Assembly (NCBI RefSeq): GCF_023091865.1
Contig: NZ_JAHXDI010000002.1
Location: 620,001 to 684,000 of the forward strand
Direction: 5' to 3'
Length of the DNA stretch: 64,000 bases
Source: Chromohalobacter moromii
GTDB lineage: Bacteria > Pseudomonadota > Gammaproteobacteria > Pseudomonadales > Halomonadaceae
In this document: positions 28,096 through 37,877 of the stretch, piece after piece
How the letters are laid out: the number at the start of each line of letters is the position of its first letter
How positions within the stretch are numbered: position 1 is the first letter of the stretch
Translations under genes and position numbers: made by a program
Notes under the pieces: model-generated
What the model saw: only the letters and a program-made list of their open reading frames with translations
What the model was told of the DNA's origin: nothing
Databases searched by the model: none

Positions 28096-28126
28096 CGAAA
28101 AATGCCAGCGTCGCTGGCATTTTTCG
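28096..28126 (+). terminator. Strong intrinsic terminator after efp
   Basis: A perfect 14-bp stem (28096-28109 with 28113-28126) around AATGCCAGC/GCTGGCATT includes A- and T-runs on either side, 20 bp after the efp stop. Sequence symmetry would allow it to act in both directions. Confidence 0.9.
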
Positions 28127-28185
28127 TTTAAGGGCAGCACGCGCGATTTTCGTGGCTCGCGGCCCGAGACTTAAGGGGAGCCTGC

Positions 28186-29160
28186 ATGTCTGACGATTGG
28201 CGGTCTACGGCGAGTATCGAGACACTGCGTGAGCGAGCGAGGCTATTGGCACGTGTGCGAGCGTTCTTCGCCGAGCGTGATGTGCTGGAGGTGGAAACCC
28301 CGGTGCTGGGCCATGGTGGCAGCACCGACCCACACCTGGCGAGCCTGTCGCTAGAGGCCACGACCCCGGGTGGTCGCGAACGGTTGTGGCTGCAGACCTC
28401 GCCGGAATTCCATATGAAGCGCTTGCTGGCGGCGGGCAGTGGCCCGATCTTTCAGCTGGCGCGTAGCTTCCGCGACGGCGAGGTGGGGTGTCGCCACAAT
28501 CTCGAGTTCACCATGCTTGAATGGTATCGCCCGGGATTCTCGCTTTCCGCCCTGATCGACGAGACCCAGGCATTGATTCGCCACGTGCTGGGGCGCGATC
28601 CCGGGCCGTGTCGGCAACGCCGCTATCGGGAGCTGTTTCGCACTCAGGTGGGGCTCGATCCCTTCACTGCGTCGCTGACGACATTATGTCAGGTTGCCGA
28701 GCGCGAGACCGGCATGGACCTGCACGATGCCGAGCGCGATGCGTGCCTGGACGCGCTGATGGCCTTTGCCATCGAACCGCATCTCGGCCAAGAGGGGCTG
28801 GAGGTCGTCGTCGATTATCCGGCCAGTCAGGCGGCGCTGGCCCGCAAGCATCGCGATCCCGAAGATGGCGCGGTCGTCGCCGCGCGCTTTGAGGTCTACT
28901 GGCAAGGGGTGGAGCTGGCCAATGGTTACGATGAGCTCACCGATGCCGAGGAGCAGGCCGCGCGCTTTGTCGAGGATAATCGAGAACGCCAGCGGCTAGG
29001 GCACTGCGAGGTGGATGCCGATGTCCGACTGCTGGCGGCGCTCGAGGCGGGCATGCCATCCGGCAGCGGGGTGGCGCTGGGCATGGATCGTCTGATCCAA
29101 CTGGCGTTGGGCAAGGCGAGCGTGGCGGAGGTGATGGCGTTTGCCACGCCACGCTGTTAG
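28186..29160 (+). CDS. epmA: EF-P beta-lysylation protein EpmA (LysRS-like)
   Basis: 324 residues: a class II lysyl-tRNA synthetase catalytic core without the anticodon-binding domain, as in PoxA/GenX. Visible motifs: LQTSPEFHMKRLLA, FRDGEVGCRHNLEFTMLEWYR (motif 2) and GSGVALGMDRLIQLALG (motif 3). It activates beta-lysine and ligates it to EF-P Lys34. AAGGGGAG precedes the start. Transcribed separately from efp because of the strong terminator between them. Confidence 0.95.
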   Translation: MSDDWRSTASIETLRERARLLARVRAFFAERDVLEVETPVLGHGGSTDPHLASLSLEATTPGGRERLWLQTSPEFHMKRLLAAGSGPIFQLARSFRDGEVGCRHNLEFTMLEWYRPGFSLSALIDETQALIRHVLGRDPGPCRQRRYRELFRTQVGLDPFTASLTTLCQVAERETGMDLHDAERDACLDALMAFAIEPHLGQEGLEVVVDYPASQAALARKHRDPEDGAVVAARFEVYWQGVELANGYDELTDAEEQAARFVEDNRERQRLGHCEVDADVRLLAALEAGMPSGSGVALGMDRLIQLALGKASVAEVMAFATPRC

Positions 29161-29329
29161 CACCGTGCTACTGGGAAACACAGCCTTAACGCCGCAAGTC
29201 GTCGCGCGGGGGGTGTAAATTCTCCCAGGGCGCTACGTTTTTGCCATCCCTGGCAAGAAGACCCTCGCTTCGCCTTGCCCCGAACGGCATGGTGACGCTC
29301 TCTCGGTCGTTCTGTCTCGGCAAATGGGC

Positions 29330-30235
29330 TCAGGAAGCGAGCGATTGCCCCATGCTGACGACCAGGCCGTCGGTGCAGACATCGCGAAATGCGACGTCGT
29401 GACCGAAGCACATCACCACGGTGGAGCCGAGTTTGAAGCGGCCCATTTCCTGTCCCTTCTCGATCACGATGGGCTCGTCGAAACGCGTCGTCTGGACACG
29501 CCCGCTGAGCGGGGTGACCTGACCCGCCCAGACCGTTTCGATGGCGGCGACGATCATCGCGCCCACCAACACCATCGCCAGCGGGCCGTGTTCGGTGTCG
29601 AACAGGCAGACTAGGCGCTCGTTGCGGGCGAAGAGCCCCGGCACGTGGTTGGCGGTGGCCTGATTGACCGAGAATAACCGCCCCGGCACATAGACCATTT
29701 CGCGCAGAGTGCCGGTGACGGGCATGTGCACGCGGTGGTAGTCGCGCGGCGACAGATAGACGGTGGCGAAGCTGCCGTCCCGAAAGGGCGCGGCCCGGTG
29801 GGTATCGCCCCCCAGCAGAGCGGTCAGGGAATAGGTGTGCCCCTTGGCCTGGACGAGGGTGCCGTTGTCGATGGAACCGAACTGCGACAGCGTGCCATCG
29901 GCGGGGGAGACGATGCCCTCGCCAATGGGCCGGGCATCCGCACGCAACGCCCGGGTGAAGAAGTCGTTGAAACAGGCGTAAGCCTCGGGATCGCTTTCGA
30001 CGGCCTGGCTCATGTCGACGTCGAAGGTACGAATGAAACGCCGAATCGCCCAGTCCTTGAGCCATGGCGTGCGGCTCTCGGCGAGCTTGCCCACCCCACG
30101 CGAGATCAGGTGGTGGGGAAGGGGGTACTGCATTCTGGCGAAGAGTTCGTCGCGATCCACGGGCATATCCACGGCAAGGTCGAAAGGCATGCCACGATAG
30201 GGGCGTGGCGTCATGGGCGCAATAGCCCCTGGCAT
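29330..30235 (-). CDS. psd: Phosphatidylserine decarboxylase proenzyme
   Basis: 301 residues. The autocleavage site LGST lies at 269-272 (cut between G270 and S271, giving the pyruvoyl group). Other family blocks are [35 protein letters not shown] and [13 protein letters not shown] with the conserved D and H residues. Makes phosphatidylethanolamine at the inner membrane. A second start at 30214 is possible; the 30235 ATG lies on a hairpin whose 3' arm covers a potential SD for 30214. Follows rhdA on the same strand by 32 bp. Confidence 0.93.
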   Translation of the reverse strand: MPGAIAPMTPRPYRGMPFDLAVDMPVDRDELFARMQYPLPHHLISRGVGKLAESRTPWLKDWAIRRFIRTFDVDMSQAVESDPEAYACFNDFFTRALRADARPIGEGIVSPADGTLSQFGSIDNGTLVQAKGHTYSLTALLGGDTHRAAPFRDGSFATVYLSPRDYHRVHMPVTGTLREMVYVPGRLFSVNQATANHVPGLFARNERLVCLFDTEHGPLAMVLVGAMIVAAIETVWAGQVTPLSGRVQTTRFDEPIVIEKGQEMGRFKLGSTVVMCFGHDVAFRDVCTDGLVVSMGQSLAS

Positions 30236-30251
30236 GCGTGCGTCGCCAGGG
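30227..30251 (-). promoter_or_regulatory. Hairpin overlapping the psd start
   Basis: On the minus strand CCCTGGC and GCCAGGG form a 7-bp stem with an 11-nt loop ending at the psd ATG. It could modulate psd translation or mark the end of rhdA; there is no T-run. Confidence 0.4.
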
Positions 30252-30267
30252 AATGATGGGGTGTGGC

Positions 30268-31098
30268 TTATTTCTCTATCGGCGTGTCGTCGCGGTTACC
30301 CCATTCCTGCCAGGAGCCGGGGTAGGCGCGCATCTTCTCGAAGCCCAGGGCCTTGCCGACCAGCCAGGTGAAGCCGCTGCGGTGGTGGCTCTGGCAGTGG
30401 GTGACGATCTCCATGTCCGGCGTCAGGCCTTTCGCCTCGAGTTCGGCGATGAGTTCGGCGTAATCGCGCAGGCGCAGGTGGCGTTCGGGGTCCATGGCGT
30501 CGGTCCATTCGAAATTGACGGCGCCGGGAATATGCCCCATGTGGGCGTTCTTGCCTTTTTCACCGCGATATTCGTCCGGTGAGCGGGCGTCCCAGACCGC
30601 GAGTTCACGCTCACTCAGGCGGTCGATGAGTTCCTCGCGGCGGATCTGAGCCTGGGGGTGATGGATGGTCGCCTGGTAATCGCTGGGCGAGGGCGTGTTG
30701 GGTTCGCGCTCGACGCGTTGCCCGTCGGCGCGCCAGGCATGAATGCCGCCGTTGAGGTAGGAATACCGGGTGTGGCCGAGGAGTTCCAGCGTCCACAGCA
30801 AGCGTCCGGCCCAGCCGCCGCCTTCATCGTCATAGGCGATGACGTGGGTGTCGCGGGTCAGGCCGAGTTCGGAAAAAAGCTTGGATAGCGCCTCTTCGTC
30901 AGGGATGTCGTTGGGTACCGTGCCGCTGCCGACGAGCAGGCGGCGATGGTCGAGAAACACCGCGCCGGGTACGTGGCCGTCGCTGTAGCTGTCGGCCTTG
31001 AGCGGTACATCGACGATCAATAGTTCCGGAGCGCCGAGATGCTCGGCGAGCTGCTCGGGCTCGACGATCAGCGGCAGCAGGTTGTCTTCTGAACTCAT
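30268..31098 (-). CDS. rhdA: Tandem-rhodanese thiosulfate sulfurtransferase RhdA
   Basis: 276 residues with two rhodanese domains; the first (about 8-125) lacks the catalytic Cys, the second carries C235 in the loop CQSHHRSG. That loop closely resembles the CQTHHRSG of Azotobacter vinelandii RhdA and differs from the CRKGV of classic rhodanese and CGSGV of mercaptopyruvate sulfurtransferase. It transfers sulfane sulfur from thiosulfate-type donors; a role in redox balance or Fe-S supply is known for RhdA. GGGAG precedes the ATG. It leads into psd. Confidence 0.9.
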   Translation of the reverse strand: MSSEDNLLPLIVEPEQLAEHLGAPELLIVDVPLKADSYSDGHVPGAVFLDHRRLLVGSGTVPNDIPDEEALSKLFSELGLTRDTHVIAYDDEGGGWAGRLLWTLELLGHTRYSYLNGGIHAWRADGQRVEREPNTPSPSDYQATIHHPQAQIRREELIDRLSERELAVWDARSPDEYRGEKGKNAHMGHIPGAVNFEWTDAMDPERHLRLRDYAELIAELEAKGLTPDMEIVTHCQSHHRSGFTWLVGKALGFEKMRAYPGSWQEWGNRDDTPIEK

Positions 31099-31261
31099 GG
31101 TCTTCTCCCGCGTGGACGTGGGGCGCGTGAATGCTTGTCAGATCATGGCACAAGCACGCGGCCTTGTGCAGCCATGATGTGGCTGGGGATGAGCATGAGG
31201 GGCGAGATTGGCTATACTGCGCGACGTCTCATCCCAACCCAACCTGTGTGGAGAACGCGAC

Positions 31262-32596
31262 GTGTTCGAACGACTTTTCGGCATCCGGGCTCAGGGGAGT
31301 ACCCCGCGCACCGAGATCCTGGCGGGGATCGCGACCTTTCTGGCCTCGATGTACATCATCGTCGTCAATCCGACGGTGCTCAGCGATGCCGGCGTGCCCT
31401 TTTCCAGTGCTTTGACTGCCACCGTACTGGTCAGTTTCTTCGGTAGTGTGATGATGGGGTTTTACGCTAAAAACCCCATCCTGGTGGCGCCTGGCATGGG
31501 CATCAACGCGCTGTTCGCCTACACCATGGTATTGGGGGCGGGCATGGAATGGCAGACCGCGCTGGGCTGCGTGTTCTGGGCTGGGGTCATCTTTGCGCTG
31601 CTGGCGGCATTCAATGCGCGTCAGTTGGTGATCGATGCGATTCCGGCGCAATTGCGTTACGCCATCGCCTGCGGCATCGGGCTATTCATCACCACCATCG
31701 GCTTGGTCAACGCGCAGTTTATCGTGCCCAATCCGGTCACCGTGGTGGGCATGTCTTCGCTCGACCCGGTGCTGGTGACGTTTCTCATCGGCTTCGCGGT
31801 TACCGCCTGGCTGGTGGTGCGCAATGTGCCTGGTGCGCTGATCCTGGGGATCGTCTTCACCACCTTGGCGAGCGTGCCCATCGGCCGCCTGTGGGGCGAC
31901 GGCAGTCGTTACTTTCCCGAGGGCATGGCGTCGTCGACGCTGGTCAACTTCAATGGCGTTTTCTCGATGCCGGATCTCAGCGGTTTGATGGCGCTCGACC
32001 TATGGGGTTCGCTGTCGGTAGCGTATTGGCCGTTCATCTTCGTGTTGCTGTTCACGACTTTTTTCGACGCGCTTTCCACCTTCATGGGGGTTTCCGAGGC
32101 GGGTAACTTGAAGGATGCCGATGGCAATCCGCGCAACATTCGTCGCTCGATGATCGTCGATGCCAGCGCCGCGCTAATCTCTGGGCCGCTGGGAACCAGC
32201 CCGGCCAACGCCTATGTGGAATCCGCTGCGGGGATCAGCCAGGGCGGTCGCACCGGGCTCGTCGCGGTGGTGGTGGCGGTGCTGTTCCTGCCGTTTCTGT
32301 TCCTCTCGCCGCTGTTGTCGCTGGTGCCCGCGATCGCCACGGCGCCGGCCCTGATTCTGGTCGGCGTGTTCATGATGGACCCCATTCGCAAGATCCATTG
32401 GCACCAATTCGACGACGCCATCCCGGCCTTCGTCGCCATGGTGTTGATTCCCTTCACCTATTCGATCACGCACGGGATCGCTTTCGGCTTTTTAACGTTC
32501 GTGATCGTCAAGCTGGCGGTGGGCAAGACTCAAGAGATCAAGCCCACCATGTGGGTGTTGTTCGCGCTTTCGCTGTTGTTGCTGTTCGAAGGCTGA
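31262..32596 (+). CDS. NCS2-family purine permease (AzgA type)
   Basis: 444 residues, highly hydrophobic with about 12-14 membrane segments. Signatures of the AzgA-like branch of NCS2 (guanine/hypoxanthine/adenine-proton symporters): NPILVAPGMGINALFAYTM early, TTFFDALSTFMGVSEAGNL in the middle and GPLGTSPANAYVESAAGI later. The start is a GTG at 31262 with GGAG 8 nt upstream; the family N-terminus (FERLFGI...STPRTEILAG) begins there. Exact substrate cannot be fixed; adenine, guanine or hypoxanthine is most likely. It stands alone, so no pathway context. Confidence 0.9.
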   Translation: MFERLFGIRAQGSTPRTEILAGIATFLASMYIIVVNPTVLSDAGVPFSSALTATVLVSFFGSVMMGFYAKNPILVAPGMGINALFAYTMVLGAGMEWQTALGCVFWAGVIFALLAAFNARQLVIDAIPAQLRYAIACGIGLFITTIGLVNAQFIVPNPVTVVGMSSLDPVLVTFLIGFAVTAWLVVRNVPGALILGIVFTTLASVPIGRLWGDGSRYFPEGMASSTLVNFNGVFSMPDLSGLMALDLWGSLSVAYWPFIFVLLFTTFFDALSTFMGVSEAGNLKDADGNPRNIRRSMIVDASAALISGPLGTSPANAYVESAAGISQGGRTGLVAVVVAVLFLPFLFLSPLLSLVPAIATAPALILVGVFMMDPIRKIHWHQFDDAIPAFVAMVLIPFTYSITHGIAFGFLTFVIVKLAVGKTQEIKPTMWVLFALSLLLLFEG

Positions 32597-32642
32597 ACGA
32601 GGTGTGTCGGCGCTGGCGTCCTCCGTGCCGGCACCGGTGTTG

Positions 32643-34139
32643 TCATAAGCGCGTTTCCGAGGTCGCGTGGCGCTCCAGACGCGCCAGGAACATATCCATG
32701 ACGCGTGCGTATAGCCGTGCCCCGAGGTAAGCATCCTCGACACCGGCATCCAGGTTGGGGTTATCGTTGACCTCGATGACCACGACCCGCTCGCCGATCT
32801 GCTTGAGATCGACCCCGTAGAGGCCATCGCCGATCAGTCGCGTGGCCTTCAGTGCGGCCTTGAGAATCGCTTTGGGTACGTCCGAGGGAGGGTGCGTGGT
32901 AAAGCTGCCGCTGCGCACCCTCGGACGTGAGTGATCGTAGATCTGCCAGTGCCCGCGTGCCATGTAGTAGCGGCTGGCGAAAAGCACCTCACCATCCAGA
33001 ATGCCGATGCGCCAGTCGAAATCGGTGGGCAGCCATTCCTGCAGCAACAGCAGCGCGGAGGAGGCGAACAAACGCGAAGCCTGCTCCTTGAGTTCGTCGA
33101 GCGAGGTGATCTTGACCACGCCTTTCGAGAACGCGCCGTCGGGCACCTTGAGGACCAGGGGAAAGTCGAGGCTGGTGACCTTGTGCGACAGTTGGCTCAG
33201 GTCATCGCGACTCAATAGCACGCCGCGCGGCGCGGGAACGCCGCGTGCACCGAGCAGTGCATGCAGGTAGACCTTGTTGGTACAGCGGAGTATCGACTGA
33301 GGGTCGTCGATGACCACTAGACCTTCGTGCTCGGCGCGTTTGGCCATGCGGTAGGTGTGATGGTCGAGCCGCGTGGTTTCACGAATGAACAAGGCATCGA
33401 ACTCGGCCAGACGGCCTTCGTCCTTGCGGGTGATGAGACTGACATCAATGCCGCGTCGACGACCGGCACGAATGAATTGCTTGAGTGCACTCTTGTTGCT
33501 GGGCGGCATGGCCTCCTGAGGATCGATGAGAATCGCCAGATCGAAACGGTAGCGACGCCGAGCCTTGGGCGTGCGCCATACCTTGCGCGAATGTCGGTTC
33601 AAGGCCGCCGCGAAACGATCCTGCGCGCCGCCCTGCAAGGAAGTGAGCGCCAGAGGCTTGAGCCGGGTCAAGCGCCATGTGCCATGACGCTTCTGGAACT
33701 TGGCTCCCAGCAAGGGGCACGGCAGGCGCTCGAAGAGGCGTCGCGCCAAGCGGCCGAGTCCGTCGTGCTCGCATTCGCCGAACAGCACCGTAAGGCTTAG
33801 TTCATCGCCGCTCAGCGCGCTGCGCTTTTCGAGATCACGCATCATGGGTTCCAGCGATTCGAGCTGGAGGTCGATCAAGGCCTTGCGCGAGAGTTGGTTG
33901 AGCGTCTCGACCGAGGGTAGGACGCGCTGGCCGCGCGCCTGGGCAAGTAACGAGACATAGTAGCCCGTCTCCAGATAGTCGAGACCACGGCAGAGGTTGA
34001 TGATATGCGTGGCATCGCGTGTCTTGTCGGGGGCGCTCGACTCCAGTGCCAGGAAATCGGCAGCGCTGATCAGGTCTTCGGTGGGGTAATAGGGTGACCA
34101 GTCGTCGAGGCGGTCGACGACGATACGCAGGCGGGACAT
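32643..34139 (-). CDS. RimK-family ATP-grasp ligase with N-terminal extension
   Basis: 498 residues. The C-terminal part (about 290-480) is an ATP-grasp domain (FPLVLKVPDGAFSKGVVKI, LLQEWLPTDFDWRIGILDG, VIEVNDNPNLDAGVED) of the RimK alpha-L-glutamate ligase-like family; the first 280 residues form a separate, basic domain. ATP-grasp ligases join a carboxylate to an amine via an acyl phosphate; the substrate here is unknown and need not be ribosomal protein S6. Divergent from a GNAT acetyltransferase gene 150 bp away. Confidence 0.85.
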   Translation of the reverse strand: MSRLRIVVDRLDDWSPYYPTEDLISAADFLALESSAPDKTRDATHIINLCRGLDYLETGYYVSLLAQARGQRVLPSVETLNQLSRKALIDLQLESLEPMMRDLEKRSALSGDELSLTVLFGECEHDGLGRLARRLFERLPCPLLGAKFQKRHGTWRLTRLKPLALTSLQGGAQDRFAAALNRHSRKVWRTPKARRRYRFDLAILIDPQEAMPPSNKSALKQFIRAGRRRGIDVSLITRKDEGRLAEFDALFIRETTRLDHHTYRMAKRAEHEGLVVIDDPQSILRCTNKVYLHALLGARGVPAPRGVLLSRDDLSQLSHKVTSLDFPLVLKVPDGAFSKGVVKITSLDELKEQASRLFASSALLLLQEWLPTDFDWRIGILDGEVLFASRYYMARGHWQIYDHSRPRVRSGSFTTHPPSDVPKAILKAALKATRLIGDGLYGVDLKQIGERVVVIEVNDNPNLDAGVEDAYLGARLYARVMDMFLARLERHATSETRL

Positions 34140-34289
34140 AAACCTTCCTTGTGAAGGAGAAACGTCAATAGACCCTGAAAGGTCGTGTCTAGAATGGGCA
34201 GCGAGCCGCGTCTCGACAATAGCCCCGCCTTGAAATAATTTCTATACACGATTCGCGTCACCCTGTCCGCGTTACCCGGAGACATTCGC

Positions 34290-34814
34290 ATGTCCTGTTC
34301 CCTGCGCGCCGCCACCGTTACTGACCTCGATGCGCTCTGTCATCTCGAGGCGATATGTTTCGATGGCGACCGCTTTACACGCCGTCAACTGGCTTATCTA
34401 TTGGCGCGCGCCAACGCGTATACGCTCGTTGCATATACCACGCCGGATAGCGAGGTAGTCGGTTACGCTACGCTGCTTTTCCGACGCAACAGTCGTGTTA
34501 CGCGGCTTTACTCGTTCTGCGTGGCCCCACAAGCGCGCGGTGGCGGAGTAGGCCGTGCGTTACTAGAGGCACTTGAGCGTGAGGCGAGGAGGCGTGACAT
34601 GACATGCTTGCAACTGGAAGTTCGCGCCGATAATCGCGTTGCGTTGGGCCTTTATCGGCGCATGGGGTTTTCCGTACTGCGCTGGCTCGAGGATTATTAC
34701 GTCGATGGCTGCGCGGCCTGGCAGATGCGCAAGGCGCTGGACGGTTCGACGTTTGATGAGCGCCCCGTCGTATCGAGCGGCGCCGTGGGCAAGCATGCGC
34801 GGGGTTCATGCTAG
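34290..34814 (+). CDS. GNAT-family N-acetyltransferase (RimI-like)
   Basis: 174 residues. One GNAT domain with the acetyl-CoA motif SFCVAPQARGGGVGRALLEAL and RADNRVALGLYRRMGFSVL. It resembles RimI-like protein acetyltransferases, but the target is unknown. Start at 34290 with GGAG 8 nt upstream. Divergent from the RimK-family ligase. The C-terminal 30 residues are low in conserved features and there is no peptidase C39 extension, which I recall in some relatives beside RimK-family genes. Confidence 0.83.
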   Translation: MSCSLRAATVTDLDALCHLEAICFDGDRFTRRQLAYLLARANAYTLVAYTTPDSEVVGYATLLFRRNSRVTRLYSFCVAPQARGGGVGRALLEALEREARRRDMTCLQLEVRADNRVALGLYRRMGFSVLRWLEDYYVDGCAAWQMRKALDGSTFDERPVVSSGAVGKHARGSC

Positions 34815-34850
34815 AATCGCGCCCGATTTTACCCGAGTGAGGAAAGTGTC

Positions 34851-35336
34851 ATGCCATCTTTCGATATCATCTCCGAGTTCGACAAGCACGAGGCCAGCAA
34901 CGCCGTCGATCAAGCCAATCGCGAGATCCAAAACCGTTTCGATTTTCGGGGCGTGACCGCGAGCTTCGCCCTAGAGGGCGAGACGGTGACCCTCGAAGCC
35001 GAGGTGGATTTTCAGCTCAAGCAGATGCTCGACGTGCTGCGCAACAAGCTCATCGCCCGTGGCATCGATGCCCGCTGCATGGAGATCAAGGACCCCGTCA
35101 CCAGCGGCGTGCGCGCCCACCAGGACGTAGTGCTCAAGCAGGGCCTCGAGCAGCCGGAATGCAAGGACATCGTCAAGCGCCTGAAGGAGGCCAAGCTCAA
35201 GGTGCAGGCGCAGATCCAGGGCGACAAGGTGCGTGTCACCGGTAAGAAGCGCGATGAACTCCAGCAGGCAATCGCCTTGTTGAAGAGCGATGCCGGCCCC
35301 GAACTGGCCCTGCAGTACACGAATTTTCGCGATTGA
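34851..35336 (+). CDS. yajQ: YajQ-family nucleotide-binding protein
   Basis: 161 residues, the normal length. The N-terminus MPSFDIISEFDKHEASNAVD and the QEVQNRFDFRG-like EIQNRFDFRG are diagnostic. YajQ proteins have two ferredoxin-like halves; some bind c-di-GMP and act with transcription factors. Of note here because a PilZ protein is also encoded in the window. Start 34851 with AGGAAA upstream. Confidence 0.94.
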   Translation: MPSFDIISEFDKHEASNAVDQANREIQNRFDFRGVTASFALEGETVTLEAEVDFQLKQMLDVLRNKLIARGIDARCMEIKDPVTSGVRAHQDVVLKQGLEQPECKDIVKRLKEAKLKVQAQIQGDKVRVTGKKRDELQQAIALLKSDAGPELALQYTNFRD

Positions 35337-35469
35337 AGGGGATTCGTTCCAGTACCTTGATACGCATCATCCTTGTGGTCGGCTAGCGTTGCCAGCCGTG
35401 CCTGTGCGCTCGATCCTGTCGTTAAAACAACCGCAACGACAAAATAAAACGAGCGACAGGAGAACGAAG

Positions 35470-37035
35470 ATGTTTGATCTGGGACGCGGCTTTCTTGCCA
35501 CGGTCGAGCGGCGCCCACACGCCGTTGCGATCAGTGATGGCCAGACGCAAAAGACATACGCGCAGTGGTATGCGGACATCCAGAGCGTGGCTCGCCACCT
35601 TCGGCATTTGGGGCTCGTCAAGGGTGACCGATTGCTGGTGGCCATGCACAATCGCTGGCAGATGGCCACGCTGTACTGGGCCTGCCAATTCACAGGCATC
35701 ATCGTCACTCCGGTGAATTGGCGTTCGACGACGCTGGATATTCGTTACTATCTCAAGAACTCGGGCGCTGGCGCCATCGCTCATGACGATGCGACCGCCG
35801 AGGCGGTACAGACGTGCATCGAGGCCCATCAAATACCCCGGATCGTGGTCGGCGCTACAATACCGCCGGGGGCGATCGCCTTCGACTCGATGCTCGGCAC
35901 GGATGGCGAAACGCTGTTGATGGCGACGCCTGATGATTACTCGATGATGCTCTACACCTCAGGCACTACCGGTAGGCCCAAGGGCGTGCCGCGTAGGCAT
36001 CGTGTCGAGCGCGCCGCGACGGCCGCGTACATAGCCCAGAATCTTTACCGGCACGATGAGACCATGCTGGGCGTGATGCCCCTCTACCACGCCACGGGCG
36101 TACGCGCGCTGCAAGCGATGGCGATGGTAGATGGACGCTTCGTGTGTATTCCCAAGTTCGAATCGGAGGCGACGCTACAAGCCATCGAGCGTGAGCGCAT
36201 TTCCAGTCTCAATCTGGTGCCGACGCTCTATCATATGCTGCTCGAAGCGCCGGGATTCGCTCCGCATCGGGTCGCCAGCATCGATAAGATCGGTTTTGCC
36301 GGTGCGTCCATGAGTGCGGGATTGATTGCGCGCGTCGAGGCGGCCTTTAAGCCGAGCCTGTTCGTCAATCAGTATGGTTGTTCGGAGCTCTATGCGCTGA
36401 CCGTGGACCAGCATGCCAACCATAAGCCCGGCTCGTCGGGACGCGCGGCGCTCAACCAACGCCTGCGGATCGTCAAGGTGGGCGCTACGTCGCCTGAGAT
36501 GTGCGTGTCGCCTGGTGCGGAAGGTGAGGTCATCGCCGACATGAACGGAGATGAGGCCTTCGAGGGTTATTGGCAGTGCCCCGAGGCGGATGGCAAAGCT
36601 CTCAGAGACGGTTGGTATTTCACTGGGGACACCGGATATTTCGATGACGATGGGGATCTGTTCGTCACCGGCCGTGTCGATGACCTGATCAATTCCGGGG
36701 GCGAGAACATTAGCCCGTTGGAAATCGAGAATGTGCTCTCGCTACATCCGCAAGTCGAGGAGGTCGCGGTCGTGGGATTGCCAGACGACAAGTGGGGCCA
36801 GGTCGTAACGGCCTTCATCAAGGCACGTAGTGACATCGACGAGCAGGAACTCGGGCGTTATTGTCTAGACGCTGGGCTGACGCGCTTCAAGTGTCCACGT
36901 GGCTACCGTTTCATCGAGGAGCTGCCCAAGTCACCGGTGGGTAAAGTCTTGCGCCGTATGCTGCGTTTACCGCCGACCGCGACGACCGATGTGCAGGGCG
37001 CGCCGCCCCGACAGGCTAACGCTACCATCGGATAA
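35470..37035 (+). CDS. Class I adenylate-forming acyl-CoA synthetase
   Basis: 521 residues of the ANL superfamily. Nucleotide loop YTSGTTGRPKGV (162-173), A5 motif NQYGCSELYAL, A7 YFTGDTGYFDDDG, hinge RVDDLINSGGENISP, and the catalytic lysine K492 in SPVGKVLRRML. The short N-terminal region and overall layout resemble aryl-CoA ligases such as 4-chlorobenzoate/benzoate-CoA ligase, so an aromatic or short acyl acid is plausible but unproven. AGGAGA lies 6 nt before the ATG. No catabolic genes adjoin it, so the pathway cannot be read from context. Confidence 0.85.
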   Translation: MFDLGRGFLATVERRPHAVAISDGQTQKTYAQWYADIQSVARHLRHLGLVKGDRLLVAMHNRWQMATLYWACQFTGIIVTPVNWRSTTLDIRYYLKNSGAGAIAHDDATAEAVQTCIEAHQIPRIVVGATIPPGAIAFDSMLGTDGETLLMATPDDYSMMLYTSGTTGRPKGVPRRHRVERAATAAYIAQNLYRHDETMLGVMPLYHATGVRALQAMAMVDGRFVCIPKFESEATLQAIERERISSLNLVPTLYHMLLEAPGFAPHRVASIDKIGFAGASMSAGLIARVEAAFKPSLFVNQYGCSELYALTVDQHANHKPGSSGRAALNQRLRIVKVGATSPEMCVSPGAEGEVIADMNGDEAFEGYWQCPEADGKALRDGWYFTGDTGYFDDDGDLFVTGRVDDLINSGGENISPLEIENVLSLHPQVEEVAVVGLPDDKWGQVVTAFIKARSDIDEQELGRYCLDAGLTRFKCPRGYRFIEELPKSPVGKVLRRMLRLPPTATTDVQGAPPRQANATIG

Positions 37036-37298
37036 TGCCGCATGCGTGAGGAGGGGGTGCGGGACCTAGGGCGGGATGCTGAGGAGATCGCGGCCTTGGT
37101 CTTGGCCCCTTGCTTTGCGCTAGAATGGAACGCACGTGTCCAGTCCTTGGCGATAATCGCCTCGATAGTAAGGGACGATTTCTCTGGATACGCTATTCGG
37201 GCTTCAATGCAAGAGGTGGCGTCGGGCTTCGCCATGCCTGCCAGCGATCTCGCGTGAAGCTCGGCGTTTCCCTCTATCACGGCAAGGTGGCGCGGCGC

Positions 37299-37733
37299 AT
37301 GTACGATATACGCAAACTATTGTTCATCTGCTTGGCTGGCGTCAGCTTCTCTCTGGGTGTGATTGGCTTGTTCCTGCCGGTCATGCCGACGACATGTTTC
37401 ATGCTGGTGGCGGTTTGGGCGGCCTCGAAAAGCTCTCCGCGTTTCGCCAACTGGATTCGTCGTCATCCGCGCTTTGGCCCCTCCATTCTCGCCTGGGAGC
37501 GCGAACGCGCCATTCCCCGTCACGCTAAATGGATGGCGTGCGCCATGCTAGCTGTCTCAATGGGCGTGATCGCCTTCACGGTCGACTCCCTCACATTGCG
37601 TGTGGCGTTGATCATTGGTCTGACGGGGATTGCGGTGTGGATTCTGACCCGTCCAACACCGTCGATGGGGCGGTGCCCGGTCTTGTCTTCTTTCGAAGAG
37701 TCTTCCCCCAGCCAGCGCCAGGAGTCTCGCTGA
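37299..37733 (+). CDS. YbaN family (DUF454) inner-membrane protein
   Basis: 144 residues with three to four membrane segments. Conserved family blocks: LGVIGLFLPVMPTTCFML, FANWIRRHPRFGP and a WERERAIPRHAKWMA loop. Function unknown. The start at 37299 begins the family-like sequence; the frame is open a further 63 codons upstream without family features. Sits in front of pepN on the same strand. Confidence 0.82.
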   Translation: MYDIRKLLFICLAGVSFSLGVIGLFLPVMPTTCFMLVAVWAASKSSPRFANWIRRHPRFGPSILAWERERAIPRHAKWMACAMLAVSMGVIAFTVDSLTLRVALIIGLTGIAVWILTRPTPSMGRCPVLSSFEESSPSQRQESR

Positions 37734-37877
37734 GAGCGTGATGAGGCGCGGCATTGCCCGCACTTTTGAGCCGACTCCACCGGACGCCGTACAATGCTCG
37801 GCATGTGCCTCGCGTTTTATGCGCGAAGCGATGTCTTGGGGGCGAGTGCATGCCCCGATCTCAAGGAGCGTCGATCG

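Noticed and set aside
29241-29256. Terminator between epmA and psd
   Set aside because: A 6-bp stem (TTGCCA/TGGCAA) with no T-run on either strand.
37042-37257. 71-codon frame between the acyl-CoA ligase and the YbaN-type gene
   Set aside because: No SD, no recognisable protein features, and it overlaps a longer uninformative frame.
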